From: Byssochlamys sp. IMV 00236 | Taxonomy: Eukaryota; Ascomycota; Eurotiomycetes; Eurotiales; Thermoascaceae | Direction of reading: 5' to 3' | Assembly: GCA_001931875.2 (NCBI GenBank) | Contig: MSJH02000711.1 | Span: forward strand, 1 to 31,205 | DNA length: 31,205 nucleotides | Shown: piece by piece, positions 20,168-29,810 of the stretch | Layout: every line of letters starts with the position of its first letter | Position numbering within the stretch: position 1 is the stretch's first letter | Notes under the pieces: model-generated | Told to the model about the DNA's origin: nothing | The model's database searches: none | Seen by the model: only the letters and a program-made list of their open reading frames with translations | Program-made: the position numbers and the translations under genes

Positions 20168-20183
20168 AAATAAATATTTATTT
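20168..20183. terminator. Palindromic AATAAA/TTTATT element
   Basis: AAATAAATATTTATTT is a perfect 16-base palindrome starting 11 bases after the CofD-like stop codon. It presents AATAAA on both strands and probably acts as the polyadenylation signal. Confidence 0.45.
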
Positions 20184-21010
20184 AAACAATGCTTTCTCTT
20201 TCGGACTTTATGGTTTTCTTTTTTAATCTATCGACCGAGATTGCCCATAAAATTGAATGCTGCTATAAAAGGCAACTGACGTGTACATTTATTTTCCCTT
20301 GTATCGCGTTTTCTTTAATTAAAGGCATCAATAAATCTGTTTAAACTTAATATTTCATGCATGCATTTTAATTTTATTTGCTAAACAGAATAAAGAAATC
20401 ATGATTTATATTGTAATCAGTGCATCATCTTTATTGTCTGATAAAATCAATTCAACTATAGTCTATTATTGTATGTATATTTTCATTGACATAACAAGAT
20501 GTTATTCCTTTTTCTTTGTTATAGATTAGCTTGTAGCTTTCATTTTAGAGAATATATGTACGTTTGCAAGTACGCGCTCATGATATAAACATTAGAATGG
20601 ACAGGAAACTAATATTGATATAACAAGTGATAAATCCTGATGTCAGCATTATCCCTGCGTGACGCTATCCTACATCCATCCTACATCAACCTGAATTATT
20701 CCGTTTAACCATTATAGGAGAAATATATGTAATTTCAATATTAAGATAAAGAGATCAAAGAAATGATATCAGACACGTGGCAAACAATGACAATCTTCTC
20801 CCCTGTGTTTATAAACACAAAGAAAATAAAAAAGAGAGGTTGCTCAAAGAAGGAAATGTTTACTTTATTCTATCGCCCATTAGTACCGTGAATACTCTAA
20901 TGGTATTAAAGCCTCATCATCAATTTCCCTTTATAACTTGACTCGTACCCCCAAAGTGATACAGTGGCTATTACCCACACATAACCAATAATATTGAATT
21001 CCGAAAAAAC

Positions 21011-21018
21011 TATAAAGG
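21011..21018 (+). promoter_or_regulatory. TATA box of zinc-ribbon gene
   Basis: TATAAAGG lies 60 bases before the start codon at 21078 and is followed by a CT-rich leader, a typical fungal core promoter arrangement. Confidence 0.5.
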
Positions 21019-21077
21019 AAACCCTTTTTTCTCTTCTTTCTTTCCTTCTTTCTCTTTATCTTTTTACATCTTTTATT

Positions 21078-21401
21078 ATGAAAATGGCTGGATCATTTAC
21101 TCTTGTCAAAACTCCCGGAAAAAAGATATCATTAGAACAATATGGTCATACTTGTCCCAAATGTAAAAGCATAGAATCAGTTCGATTGACAAGATCAGAA
21201 AGACGATGGATCCTGTTTAATAAATGCATATCAAGTATCAATCGAGTTCGATATGAATGCTCAAGTTGTAATTGGAAAAATGAACAGTTGCCTCAGTCCA
21301 ACCTTCCGTATGAATTAGATGATCCTTACTGCTTGACATCACCATCGACACCATCGACACCATCGACACCATTATCTCACAGGCTCTCTTCCGCATATTA
21401 G
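21078..21401 (+). CDS. Small zinc-ribbon protein, 107 residues
   Basis: A single exon starts MKMAGSFTLVKTPGKKI. Two Cys pairs, CPKC (about residue 26) and CSSC (about residue 65), are separated by a charged segment (SVRLTRSERRWILFNKC) and followed by a tryptophan (NWKNEQLP). This is a plausible four-cysteine zinc ribbon of about 45 residues. The C-terminus is low complexity: three STP units from a nine-base tandem repeat, then a Ser-rich end. A second ATG two codons later is equally possible as start. I do not recognise a named family. A zinc ribbon of this size could bind nucleic acid or a protein partner; no substrate can be inferred. The TATA box and CT-rich leader support a real gene. Confidence 0.7.
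   Translation: MKMAGSFTLVKTPGKKISLEQYGHTCPKCKSIESVRLTRSERRWILFNKCISSINRVRYECSSCNWKNEQLPQSNLPYELDDPYCLTSPSTPSTPSTPLSHRLSSAY
21343..21370 (+). repeat. Nine-base tandem repeat coding STP units
   Basis: CCATCGACA is repeated three times in frame within the zinc-ribbon gene, coding Ser-Thr-Pro units. Copy number is likely to vary between strains. Confidence 0.85.
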
Positions 21402-21579
21402 AGTTCATGTATCTTATTTATTCTATACATACCAATATATGTATATACCTCTTACACACACACAAGCATTCCTACAATCATTATCTCTCTTCTTTTAGCT
21501 CATTTTGCTGATTTTATTATTATTATTCTTTGTTATTTTCTCTTTACATAAATAAAAACACTCCCTACATATACACTTT

Positions 21580-24439
21580 TTATGAAGAAGACGTAATACT
21601 TCCTGTTGACTTTGTTGATACAATAGACATTCTCTTACGTCCATGAGTAGTTTTTCCTTTATCTGTCTTTGGCTTGATTGTCTCAGGTACACCTAGATCG
21701 ATCGAGTGTTGGATGGCAAGATTCAGGCGCTATATTTATACATGAGATCATGAATTTACTAAATATGGTAAGTCTGATATTTTACCGTAGCCAGTCTGTA
21801 TTCGAAATCATAGTTTGAGTAGGTCAATGTCGATTCCCAGAGATACCTTGCTCGTTTGTAATCCTTCATGCCCCAGCAAGTGTTACCACATTCCCTAATC
21901 GAGTATGGTGAGTTAAGTTAATATAAAGATATGATCATGTTACCAAAAAGCAAATGGAGCAACCCAGTTGGTATGTTTAAATTTATCCTTGTTGTCAACG
22001 ATCCAGTTCAGATGAACCACGCCTTCTTCATATCTATTTAGTGAGTTCAAAATAGACGCCTTCATGAGCAATAGGACACCACGTTGGTCATTATAATCAG
22101 GTTTAGCTGTCATGGGCACTAACTCGACTCTTCGCAGGTCATATTCCATTTTTTCACGCTCATAGATCAATTCGAGTGTCGATTCGACCAACTCCAGGCA
22201 CTTTTCAAGTGTTGAGGATTCCATACAGGGAAACGCATTCCACACAAACAAGATCTCAAGGGCAGGCAAACTGAAGTCGAGGTCTTGATAGCCACTGACC
22301 TCGAAGAAGGCAACACGATTCGAAATGTACTGCTCCATCTGAGAGTTTCGCTTCTTGTCGATAAGCTTGGGCGCCTCTGCAAATGCCAGAATAGCCTCGG
22401 TTCGGTTACCGAGCATCTCCATACAGGCACCATAAAAGTATTTGAGGAAAGCAGGCGAGTTGTACTTGGTCTGGAGCTCAAGGATACGGACAGCAGCACT
22501 TGCCCAGTCAAGACACATGGCAGAGTTGAAGGCAATTTCAAATGTTGCCAGGTGACCTACCTCAGGCCAATCGCCTTGAGTGACTTCGTACATGTAGACA
22601 AAGGATTGTGTTGACAGAGGTAGGTTACGTGCCAGACGACTGACACGGCCGGCAAAGAACAGGAAGAAGGCTGAGTTAGGGTAGTGTTCTTGGGCGTCGA
22701 GTAGGCACTCGATGGCAGGCTGGATCAACTCGCGCGTAAGGATCTGTGGCGCATATGACGTGAGAATCACGTAGTAGGATAAAAGCATAAGTGAAGCAAG
22801 CGGTGATCGGATACGTTTGCCTTCCAAACATAGCTTGAGAAGAGCAAACCCTAGATGCTTATCCGCTGTCCAACCGAAAGCGGATACAATCTTTAGAATC
22901 TTGGGAGGCAAGGAGGATAGCAACAGATGGACGGCACCTATGCCAAATTGAATACCCGAGACGGTATCCTGATCGATATACTTGTTGAAATTTTGTCCCA
23001 TGCGTTTATATTCTTGCCACACAAGACTATAACTTGTATAGGCTAATAGGTGATGTTAGATTGATATGTATGCCTTTTTTTTTCTTTTTTTCTCTTCTTT
23101 TATTGATTACCTCTGCGAAGGTTCCATCCCGCTTTAAGATAACCAACGACCGTTTCCAATGACAGATATGTCATAGCCATCAGTAAGGCACATTCAGCTT
23201 TCACAACATGAGCTCTAAGTGCACCGTTGGGTAAGAATTGTTGTTCCTGTAGTTCCCACTTGTTCAGAGGTCGTGTGTTGGTAGGAAGATGAGTTGAGTT
23301 GGTTCCCATGAGATTGGTGAAATAGTGTGATACCGTATCCTTCAAGGGCTTTTTGGCAGATGCAGCTTCAATTTGAGCATTGGCAAATAAGTAAGTTTCT
23401 GTCAAGTTGGAAAGCGCAGCCTCTACATCCTTTGAGTTATATGACTATCAAAGTTGTTATGTGTATAATTCCAGGCTTGGGATCAATTTGACTTACAGAA
23501 ATTGCTATTTTTTATAGTTAGACAATATTCATATACCGCTTTATAACAAGACAGTTTACCTTTGACAAATGCCATTGAAGATAAACCCAAGGCATACAGT
23601 GGGTCTCTACAATCCTAATCAGCTCATTTTTTCCCTTTTACAAGATCTTTTTTAATTTACTCTTTAGATTTTGTTTCAAAGATAGCCTTGGCCTCTGAAA
23701 ACTTGTTGTTAAAAAACAATTGAACACCCTTCAACATATCCTCATCTAAATATTAACACTGATCAATCACTTTTCTCTCTCTCTTTTAAATATACTTACC
23801 ATAAGCCTCTTGTTCTCTTGGTCTCATCACATTCGGTTTAACTCGAGTAAAGTCAATATTGGACAAAGGAATAGCACCTGTGGGTAACTTCTTTTGTTGC
23901 TCATTCGACTTTTTTTCTGTTTCTATGTGTTCTTTAGCAGCGTCATGATGCGCTAAATCATCCACTTCCTCATCGATGCCACCTAACGTCAACGGCGGAC
24001 TTGGGGCAGCACCTGGTGTAGGAGGCGTGACAAAATCGGCCATGTTCTGGCCGGCTGGCAAATCAATAGAGGTACGTATTTGTTCTGTTATAATCTGTAG
24101 ATTGGTTAATGGTTTTGGCTTTGGAGAGTTGGGTGCGCTAGATGCCATCAATGTTTCTTTGTCGACTTGTTCTTCTTTATGATTTTCTTCTGACTCACCC
24201 ACTTGCTCCTGCTCTGGCTTGTCCTCGACTACTACGTCTTCTTTAATAGATAAGGTATCTTGAAGTTGAGTTATCACAGAGACCAGTTCTGATTTATCTT
24301 TTTGTTCTTCTGCAGCAAAGAATTCATCATCCTCATCCTCTGTCACTTGGTCTACTTTAAAGTGGTCTTCTTCCTTTAAACTGGATGACTCCATCGGTAT
24401 ATTTTCCTTTTCTTTCGAGATACTTTGATTATCTGTCAT
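21580..24439 (-). CDS. IML2: TTC39/Iml2-family tetratricopeptide protein
   Basis: Eight exons are inferred: 24439-23800, 23745-23661, 23606-23560, 23504-23497 (8 nt), 23444-23111, 23042-21944, 21894-21786 and 21729-21580, giving 823 residues. Residues 1-210 are acidic and disordered (EDEDDEFFAAEEQKDK), with short Pro-rich stretches. The family core starts EDMLKGVQLFFNNKFSEAK, then DPLYALGLSSMAFVK and GIGAVHLLLSSLPPKILKI, followed by TPR-like helices (AIECLLDAQEHYPNSAFFLF; EECGNTCWGMKDYKRARYLW region). The C-terminus is basic and Ser-rich. Iml2 in yeast is linked to lipid droplets and clearance of inclusion bodies; human TTC39 proteins affect lipid metabolism. A scaffold role at membranes is likely but inferred. 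The microexon is required: reading through either neighbouring intron gives a stop, whereas splicing restores the family sequence. Confidence 0.92.
23497..23504 (-). other. 8-nt microexon of the TTC39-like gene
   Basis: CAATTTCT is flanked by AATAG and GTAAGT on the minus strand. With the leftover G of the previous exon it codes Ala-Ile-Ser and joins MAFVK to SYNSKDVEAAL in frame. The introns on either side are 55 and 52 nt. Confidence 0.75.
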
Positions 24440-24843
24440 ATTATAGAATTGTATTAATGTATTAGAAAAGAAAGAAAGGGAAATAATACCTGGTTACAAT
24501 AAACTTTAAGTAACCTGAACACAGCATTTTCAGTTAAAAGTCAGCACGTTCTAACTTGTCTTTTCATTCGTCCATTTAAAAAGCACCTTTTCTCTCTTTC
24601 TCAAGAAGGAATACACAGTGCCTCCGGTACTAAATGATGCTATTACATACTCATCGACGTATACGTCTATTATACCTCAGTGTCGTGCATAGAGTTGTGT
24701 AGGTGTTTTGTGTCTAATACTTGCATCGCCTATGATGCAAATGCTGTGCCGATGTGCAAGTAGCAAAACCCAACAATTTCTGCTGTTATCAACTTCTACA
24801 GTTGTATTAAAACTGCGACCTAGGATTTTTCTTTTTATTTTTT
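24440..24843. other. Divergent promoter region of TTC39-like gene and BCS1
   Basis: No gene is supported. The BCS1 side has a T-rich leader up to the start codon. A short imperfect hairpin (GCATCG...TATGATGC) lies near 24723-24740. Regulatory elements for both genes probably lie here, but none is clear. Confidence 0.5.
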
Positions 24844-25922
24844 ATGAGCGTTGCGACCATTGTAAATTCGAGGATACTACCACCTCATGTGCCCATAATT
24901 TTAAACAACAGAGTCATTTCGCGAAGTATTTCTTCTGTTCCACCTGAGCCGGGAACTATCGGTGGCATAGTTGCTGTCATTGCTGAAAAACTTGGCATTG
25001 GAGAGTGAGTTTAGTTGATGATCTATATTTTCAATATATTTGACATTTTGTATAGATTAGCCACAGGTGGTCTGCAATTAGCCGTCCTTGGAGGTAATCA
25101 CGTCATGTTGCTCTAGTTTATTTTCATCTTATCATATATCTATATATCTATATAGGCGCACTAGCCGGATTCAGATATTTTGGAGGGTACATTATCGAGT
25201 ACTTGAAAAAGAAAACGATCGTCACTGCTGATTTTGACAGTCGAGACGAATCATACAGGTTTTTGATAGAAGAAAGAATAAGATAAGAACACAGCTAATA
25301 GTTCCATCAGTTGGATACTGAATTGGTTAAATGATCAACCATACAGCAAAATAACTTCTCGATTTTCAGTATCGACAAGCATACTTCGTGCAGGACAGAG
25401 ACTGCCTGGTGAAGGATTGGATGCACTTACGCCTCCTGTTTACTTTTTACCGTCACCAGGTAACAAAAAAAAAATACATATAGTATATTTTATTTATAGC
25501 ATCACAGGCTTTCATTTCTTCATGTACAAGAACCGTCTTGTCTGGTTGAACCGTCATCGACCAGGCAGCTCATCCTCTGGTTCTGCTGCAGCTATGAATC
25601 CAAATGTTATTCTTGAGAGAATAGAGATCAGTACTTTCGGGCAGTCAAGAGAGTTGATTCAATCATTAGTCTATGAGGCACAAAAGAAGTTCATGGATAG
25701 GGATAAAAGCAGAACGGTCGTGTTTGCGGCAGATCAATATGGCGCTTGGCGTCGCACACGATCACGGCCAAAACGACCATTGAGTACAGTCGTGATACCT
25801 GATCATGTCAAGACAACGTTGGTAGATGATGCTCAAGAGTTTTTGGTTTCAGAGCAATGGTACAGTGATCGGGGTATTCCTTATAGAAGAGGTTATTTGC
25901 TCTATGGAACACCAGGATCTGG

Positions 25923-25954
<32 letters not shown>

Positions 25955-26795
25955 CTTGATGGGTCATACAGCAAGAAAGAGACTAACAAATAAATAGGTA
26001 AAACAAGTTTTGTGTATTCGCTGGCTGTAAGGGCACCGAAAACTAGAAAAATCCCAAACTATAATAACAATCTGATAGGGTGAACTTGGACTAAATATCT
26101 ATGTGGTTAATTTGAGTAATAAAAGCTTAACGGATGACACACTGGGTGAACTGGTATCAGATACACCTAGCAGGTAAATAAATAATAGAGAAAAAAAATA
26201 GAAAGGAAAACTCATGTACAAGATAGATGCATTCTACTAATTGAAGATGTTGATGCAGCCTTTATTCAAAGAGAAAAAGGAGAAGGCACAACAGCAAACA
26301 ACGTTACATTTTCAGGTATAAAGCTACACAAGACATACATGGGACTGATCAAACAATATACAATAGGTCTATTGAATGCCATCGATGGTGTAGCAGCACA
26401 AGAAGGTCGTATATTATGTATGACTACAAAGTAAGTTCACTTCAATTTTCTTACTTATGCATTAAATATGATAAAGTCATTTAGAGAGACTAGATCAAGC
26501 ATTAATTCGTCCAGGCAGAATTGATGTCCGTGTCCATTTTGGAAACGCTACACAACGCCAAGCACAAGAACTCTTTAAAAAGTTTTATCCTAATCTTTCC
26601 CAAGACTCAAAGCTCCCAGAACTATTTGCTTCCAAAGTTCCGCAAGAAAGATTCAGCATGGCCCACTTACAAGGCTTCTTGATGAGCCATAAGCAGCGAC
26701 CGGAAAGAGCTGTGGAACTGGTTGACGCGTGGGTTGAGGGACATGACAAGGGCGTATCTGATCACTCGACACAGGCTGCACCTGAAGATCTTTAA
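24844..26795 (+). CDS. BCS1: Mitochondrial AAA chaperone BCS1
   Basis: Ten exons are inferred: 24844-25004, 25056-25093, 25156-25258, 25311-25459, 25508-25921, 25998-26026, 26079-26173, 26227-26315, 26367-26430 and 26477-26795, giving 486 residues. A membrane span near residues 57-82 (LQLAVLGGALAGFRYFGGY) is followed by the BCS1-specific domain (RFSVSTSILRAGQ; VYFLPSPGFHFFMYKNRLVW). The AAA domain has Walker A GTPGSGKTS (split by an intron), Walker B LLIEDVDAAF and the arginine-finger region ALIRPGRIDV. BCS1 sits in the inner membrane and moves the folded Rieske iron-sulfur protein across it so that respiratory complex III can be completed. The internal targeting signal lies after the span in known members. 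Exon 4 has two in-frame acceptors nine bases apart; I chose the shorter form because it gives ESYSWILNWL, closer to the family. Its 3' end nearly touches deoC. Confidence 0.96.
25927..25954. repeat. TA microsatellite in BCS1 intron
   Basis: Fourteen TA units begin five bases after the 5' splice site of the intron that divides the Walker A codons. Confidence 0.9.
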
Positions 26796-26805
26796 AATAA
26801 AACGT

Positions 26806-27513
26806 TTATTGTTGTTGTCTCTTTTTAAACTCTTGAACGATTTTATCAGATGAAGAGGATCCAATACGCGTAGAACCCAAGCTCAAGAACTCAAGAACTT
26901 GGTCCAACGTCTTGATTCCACCCGAAGCCTTGACTTCCATAAATTCGGGCACATTAGCCTTCATCAACTTGATGTGCTCTACCGTTGCACCTGCAGAGGC
27001 AAACCCTGTTGAAGTCTTTACGAATTCGGCACCTACAGCCCTAGAGATCTCACAGGCCTTAATGATTTGCTCGTCAGTAAGATAAGCCGTTTCAAAGATG
27101 ATCTTGAAAGTCACGTCCTTGTTCTTGGCTCGACTGGCCTGGATTATGTCTTGCAGTTCTTGTTGTACCTCTGAGTAGAGACCAGAACGTAAATGACCAA
27201 CGTTGATCACAATGTCCAATTCGATAGCTCCATCCTCGATAGCTTGAAGGGCTTCAGCAACTTTGACAGGAGCAGGTGAATTGCCATGAGGAAAAGAGAT
27301 GACAGTACCTACCATCACATCACTGCCTTGAAGAAGCTCGCTTGCTTGCTTTACGTCACAAGGTTTAACACAGACAGAAGCAACATTGTATTCACGTGCA
27401 AGGTTACAACCTTGAATTACATCGTCCGTAGTTTGATCGGGACGAAGAATAGCGTGGTCAAAAACCTTGGCAAGCTTTTCGGCAGTGAGTGTTTTGACTT
27501 CAATGACTGTCAT
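26806..27513 (-). CDS. deoC: Deoxyribose-phosphate aldolase
   Basis: A single intronless exon of 235 residues starts MTVIEVKTLTAEKLAKV. It has the class I aldolase TIM-barrel motifs of DeoC: DHAILRPDQTTDDV near the N-terminus, the strand AIELDIVINVGHLRSG with the catalytic Asp, Schiff-base Lys166 in EFVKTSTGF, and proton-relay Lys192 in MEVKASGGIK, followed by the phosphate-binding GSTRIGSSSS. It reversibly cleaves 2-deoxyribose 5-phosphate to glyceraldehyde 3-phosphate and acetaldehyde in the cytosol, the last step of deoxynucleoside breakdown. An upstream in-frame ATG at 27594 adds a hydrophobic low-complexity stretch; I reject it because family alignment starts near 27513. Lack of introns contrasts with its neighbours and would fit either an old transfer from bacteria or simple intron loss. 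Codon use looks moderately biased but fungal. Confidence 0.97.
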   Translation of the reverse strand: MTVIEVKTLTAEKLAKVFDHAILRPDQTTDDVIQGCNLAREYNVASVCVKPCDVKQASELLQGSDVMVGTVISFPHGNSPAPVKVAEALQAIEDGAIELDIVINVGHLRSGLYSEVQQELQDIIQASRAKNKDVTFKIIFETAYLTDEQIIKACEISRAVGAEFVKTSTGFASAGATVEHIKLMKANVPEFMEVKASGGIKTLDQVLEFLSLGSTRIGSSSSDKIVQEFKKRQQQ

Positions 27514-27786
27514 TACGCGAATGTGGGAAAAAAAAATAGAACTAGCAAAAAAAAGAGAGAGAGGGAGAGCGAAAGGGAGGAATATGTAAGTCACAGTTGT
27601 TACACCATCTTATGCGTAGAAGAAGGAAAAGAAAAGAAAATAGATGCTTATGGCTTTCAGAGAATATCTTGGCATATTGAAATTGTTCCACTATTTTCTA
27701 AAGAAAGAAAGAGATTGACGTAAATTGACTATTTTTAAGGCCAGTTCAAACAATAGCCCTTTTCTTTTGCTTTCCTTTATTTTCTG

Positions 27787-29213
27787 ATGCATATTAACTC
27801 ACCACTTCCCTCAAGTTTAGCATGTAAGTCACTTTAAATTTGCTATTATATGACTAACTTTCAATAGCTGAGTGTCGAAAGGCAGCTAGAATATTAAATA
27901 GTTTTCAAGGTTTGATGAAATAAAGAGAGAGAGATATATACTCTTTATATTAAATGTATGATAGACGCTGGCAATGGAATAGATATCATTATTCCTCCCA
28001 ACATATTATCCAACGCAAAGGGATTAGCAATATTTACTGTATTAAAAGCAGGATTTCTATTTTCGGGTCGAGCAGGCTCAGGTTTAGTTGTTGCAAGGTA
28101 AAGACTTACATGGCTGTGTATGAGCTCTTTATCTGATATCTATTTACATACATAGACTACCTGATGGATGTAGGTGAAATGAATATATATAAAGTTTGGT
28201 CTATTCATTATACTCTTTTAGCCTGGTCTGCTCCCTCTGCTATTATGACAGGCGGTATGGGATTTGGCGGTCAAGTAGGTAAATATCGATCAATAAAAAG
28301 ATATGCATATATTTATCTGTACTTGTGGACAGGCGCGGAATTGACTGACTTTATTATGGTTTTGAACACTACGGCTGCTGTAAAGAGTTTTATGGATCAT
28401 GGGTCAATTACCTTGGGTGGAAACATTTCTGGTAAGGACCATACAACTATACATATATATATATATATAAACCTAACCTTTTAATCTATTATGACAGTGG
28501 CTGCTGGACCTATTGGTCGAAATGCAGAAGCATCAGGCACTGCCTCTTTTCGAACATTAGCAGCAGTTTATTCTTACAGTAAGACCAGGGGCCTATTTGC
28601 AGGAGTATCTTTAGAAGGTTCAGTAATCATTGAACGATTTGATGCAAACAAAAAAATGTATGGCCACAAAGTCAAAGCAAGAGATTTACTCACTGGTGTC
28701 ATACCACCCCCAGGTGCTGCAGAACCTCTTTATGCTGCACTCCGCACAAAATGTCAGTCGAGTACTAACGCAAGATTTGGATTCATGGAGCGTGATTCAT
28801 TTGACTATCGTTATGATGATCACTATGATCACCGTGATGTCACGCAACCTTCACCTACCAATCGATCATTAAGCCGAGCAGCGGTACATCAGATGGCAAA
28901 GACGGGCACCTATGCGTCACCAAGCCTTGGAACACCAACTTATGGAACACCAACCTATGGAACACCGAGGTTGAACGCTAATAGCAATGATAATAGCAGT
29001 CGGGACTTGGTGTTATCAAATAGAGATCGTCAGATGCCTCAAGTGAGGGCATTATTCAACTTTAAAGGGGAGCAAGAAGGTGATTTGGCATTTCAGAAGG
29101 GAGATATTATTACCATTATCAAGAGATCGAATACACAGAATGACTGGTGGACAGGTCGATTGAATGGAAAAGAAGGCATTTTTCCTGCTAATTTTGTTGA
29201 AGACATTTACTAG
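27787..29213 (+). CDS. YSC84: Ysc84/Lsb3-type SYLF and SH3 actin-patch protein
   Basis: Seven exons are inferred: 27787-27823, 27868-27909, 27965-28097, 28156-28169 (14 nt), 28222-28278, 28333-28431 and 28498-29213, giving 365 residues. The N-terminus MHINSPLPSSLASECRKAA fits the family start. The SYLF domain (about residues 10-225) includes IPPNILSNAKGLAIFTVLKA, GRAGSGLVVARLPDGSWSAP, GMGFGGQVGAELTDFIMVLN and YSYSKTRGLFAGVSLEGS. A variable linker (about 226-305) has TPTYG repeats. A C-terminal SH3 domain follows (VRALFNFKGEQEGDLAFQKG; DWWTGRLNGKEGIFPANFVE). In yeast, SYLF binds phosphoinositides and actin, and the SH3 domain binds Las17/WASP at endocytic patches. A similar role at hyphal endocytic sites is inferred. 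The 14-nt exon supplies LPDG within the SYLF domain and its omission breaks the frame. Confidence 0.95.
28156..28169 (+). other. 14-nt microexon of the YSC84-like gene
   Basis: ACTACCTGATGGAT is flanked by CATAG and GTAGGT. It completes VVAR-LPDG-SWSAP, a conserved SYLF stretch. Flanking introns are 58 and 52 nt. Confidence 0.8.
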
Positions 29214-29309
29214 TGTACACTTTTTTGAAAATATTACTTTATTTGCCTATTTATTAAATGTATGCATATATATGACGGTGGACGTATCCAATGTAAAATG
29301 ACTTGTAGG

Positions 29310-29810
29310 TTATTCGTACCCAAAAGCTATGGCCCTATTATTTTTTTCTGTGTATCTCTCACCGACTTTTCTTATAACTCTTGCTTCACCATCATTGCCT
29401 TCAACGGTAAAATGAGACTCGTCTGACCAGACAACACCTCTCCATTGTTCCTCTGTCCAATTGTCGTGTTCTTTGGCCCAACACAATCTTTTTTTCTTGT
29501 TGTCCTCTGATAAAGTAGGCTTATTTGCAGCAAAATAGGATCCAAAGCCCAAGTTGCGCAAATAGCTGATTAAAATCTTGCGACTTGTATTGATTTCTGC
29601 CTTTTTCAGTTCAAAATTAATTTTATCGTAGGAAGAAAAAGACTCCTTCCTCACGAAGGACTGTAAGCGTCTTTCGTCCCTTTCACTTAGCTTTTTTTGG
29701 TGTTCCGGTTGCCTTGCCGGGTAGAGCTGTACCACTTTTGCTGATTCGACTGATTATATTTTTAACTGCACTCTTTTAAATTTGGTTATGCGCCAAGAAC
29801 CATCCTTTTG
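29310..29810 (-). pseudogene. Tc1/mariner transposase fragment, broken
   Basis: A minus-strand frame carries KLSERDERRLQSFVRK (helix-turn-helix region), NTSRKILISYLRNLGFGS, KKKRLCWAKEHDNWTEEQW and VVWSDESHFTVEGN, the block holding the first catalytic Asp of Tc1-like DDE transposases. The frame stops at 29310, before the second Asp and the last catalytic residue. Upstream, the sequence continues in another frame (KNIISRISKSGTALPG), joined at an A7 run (29692-29698), and contains an in-frame stop near 29774. Thus the copy is truncated at the 3' side, frameshifted and stopped. I see no terminal inverted repeats or TA duplication at either side. It lies about 95 bases from the 3' end of the YSC84-like gene and is inactive. 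Confidence 0.85.

Larger units (their letters stand above)
20158..21077. other. Intergenic region, no gene seen
   Basis: About 920 bases of AT-rich DNA without a supported exon or RNA gene. It contains the 3' end of the CofD-like gene, an exact CACGTG E-box at about 20775-20780, a CCAAT-like ACCAATAAT near 20980 and the TATA element of the zinc-ribbon gene. Its length leaves room for an unrecognised noncoding RNA. Confidence 0.5.

Noticed and set aside
20775..20780. CACGTG E-boxes (also 1849-1854 and 27391-27396) as targets of the bHLH factor
   Set aside because: About this many or more hexamers are expected by chance in 31 kb; position alone does not support regulation.
27514..27594. Upstream start for deoC
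   Set aside because: The extra residues are a Phe/Leu/Ser-rich translation of a purine tract, and known DeoC proteins begin close to 27513.
27286..27723. Plus-strand 145-residue frame opposite deoC
   Set aside because: Antisense to a clear aldolase gene, and half of it is Lys/Glu/Arg translation of a purine tract.
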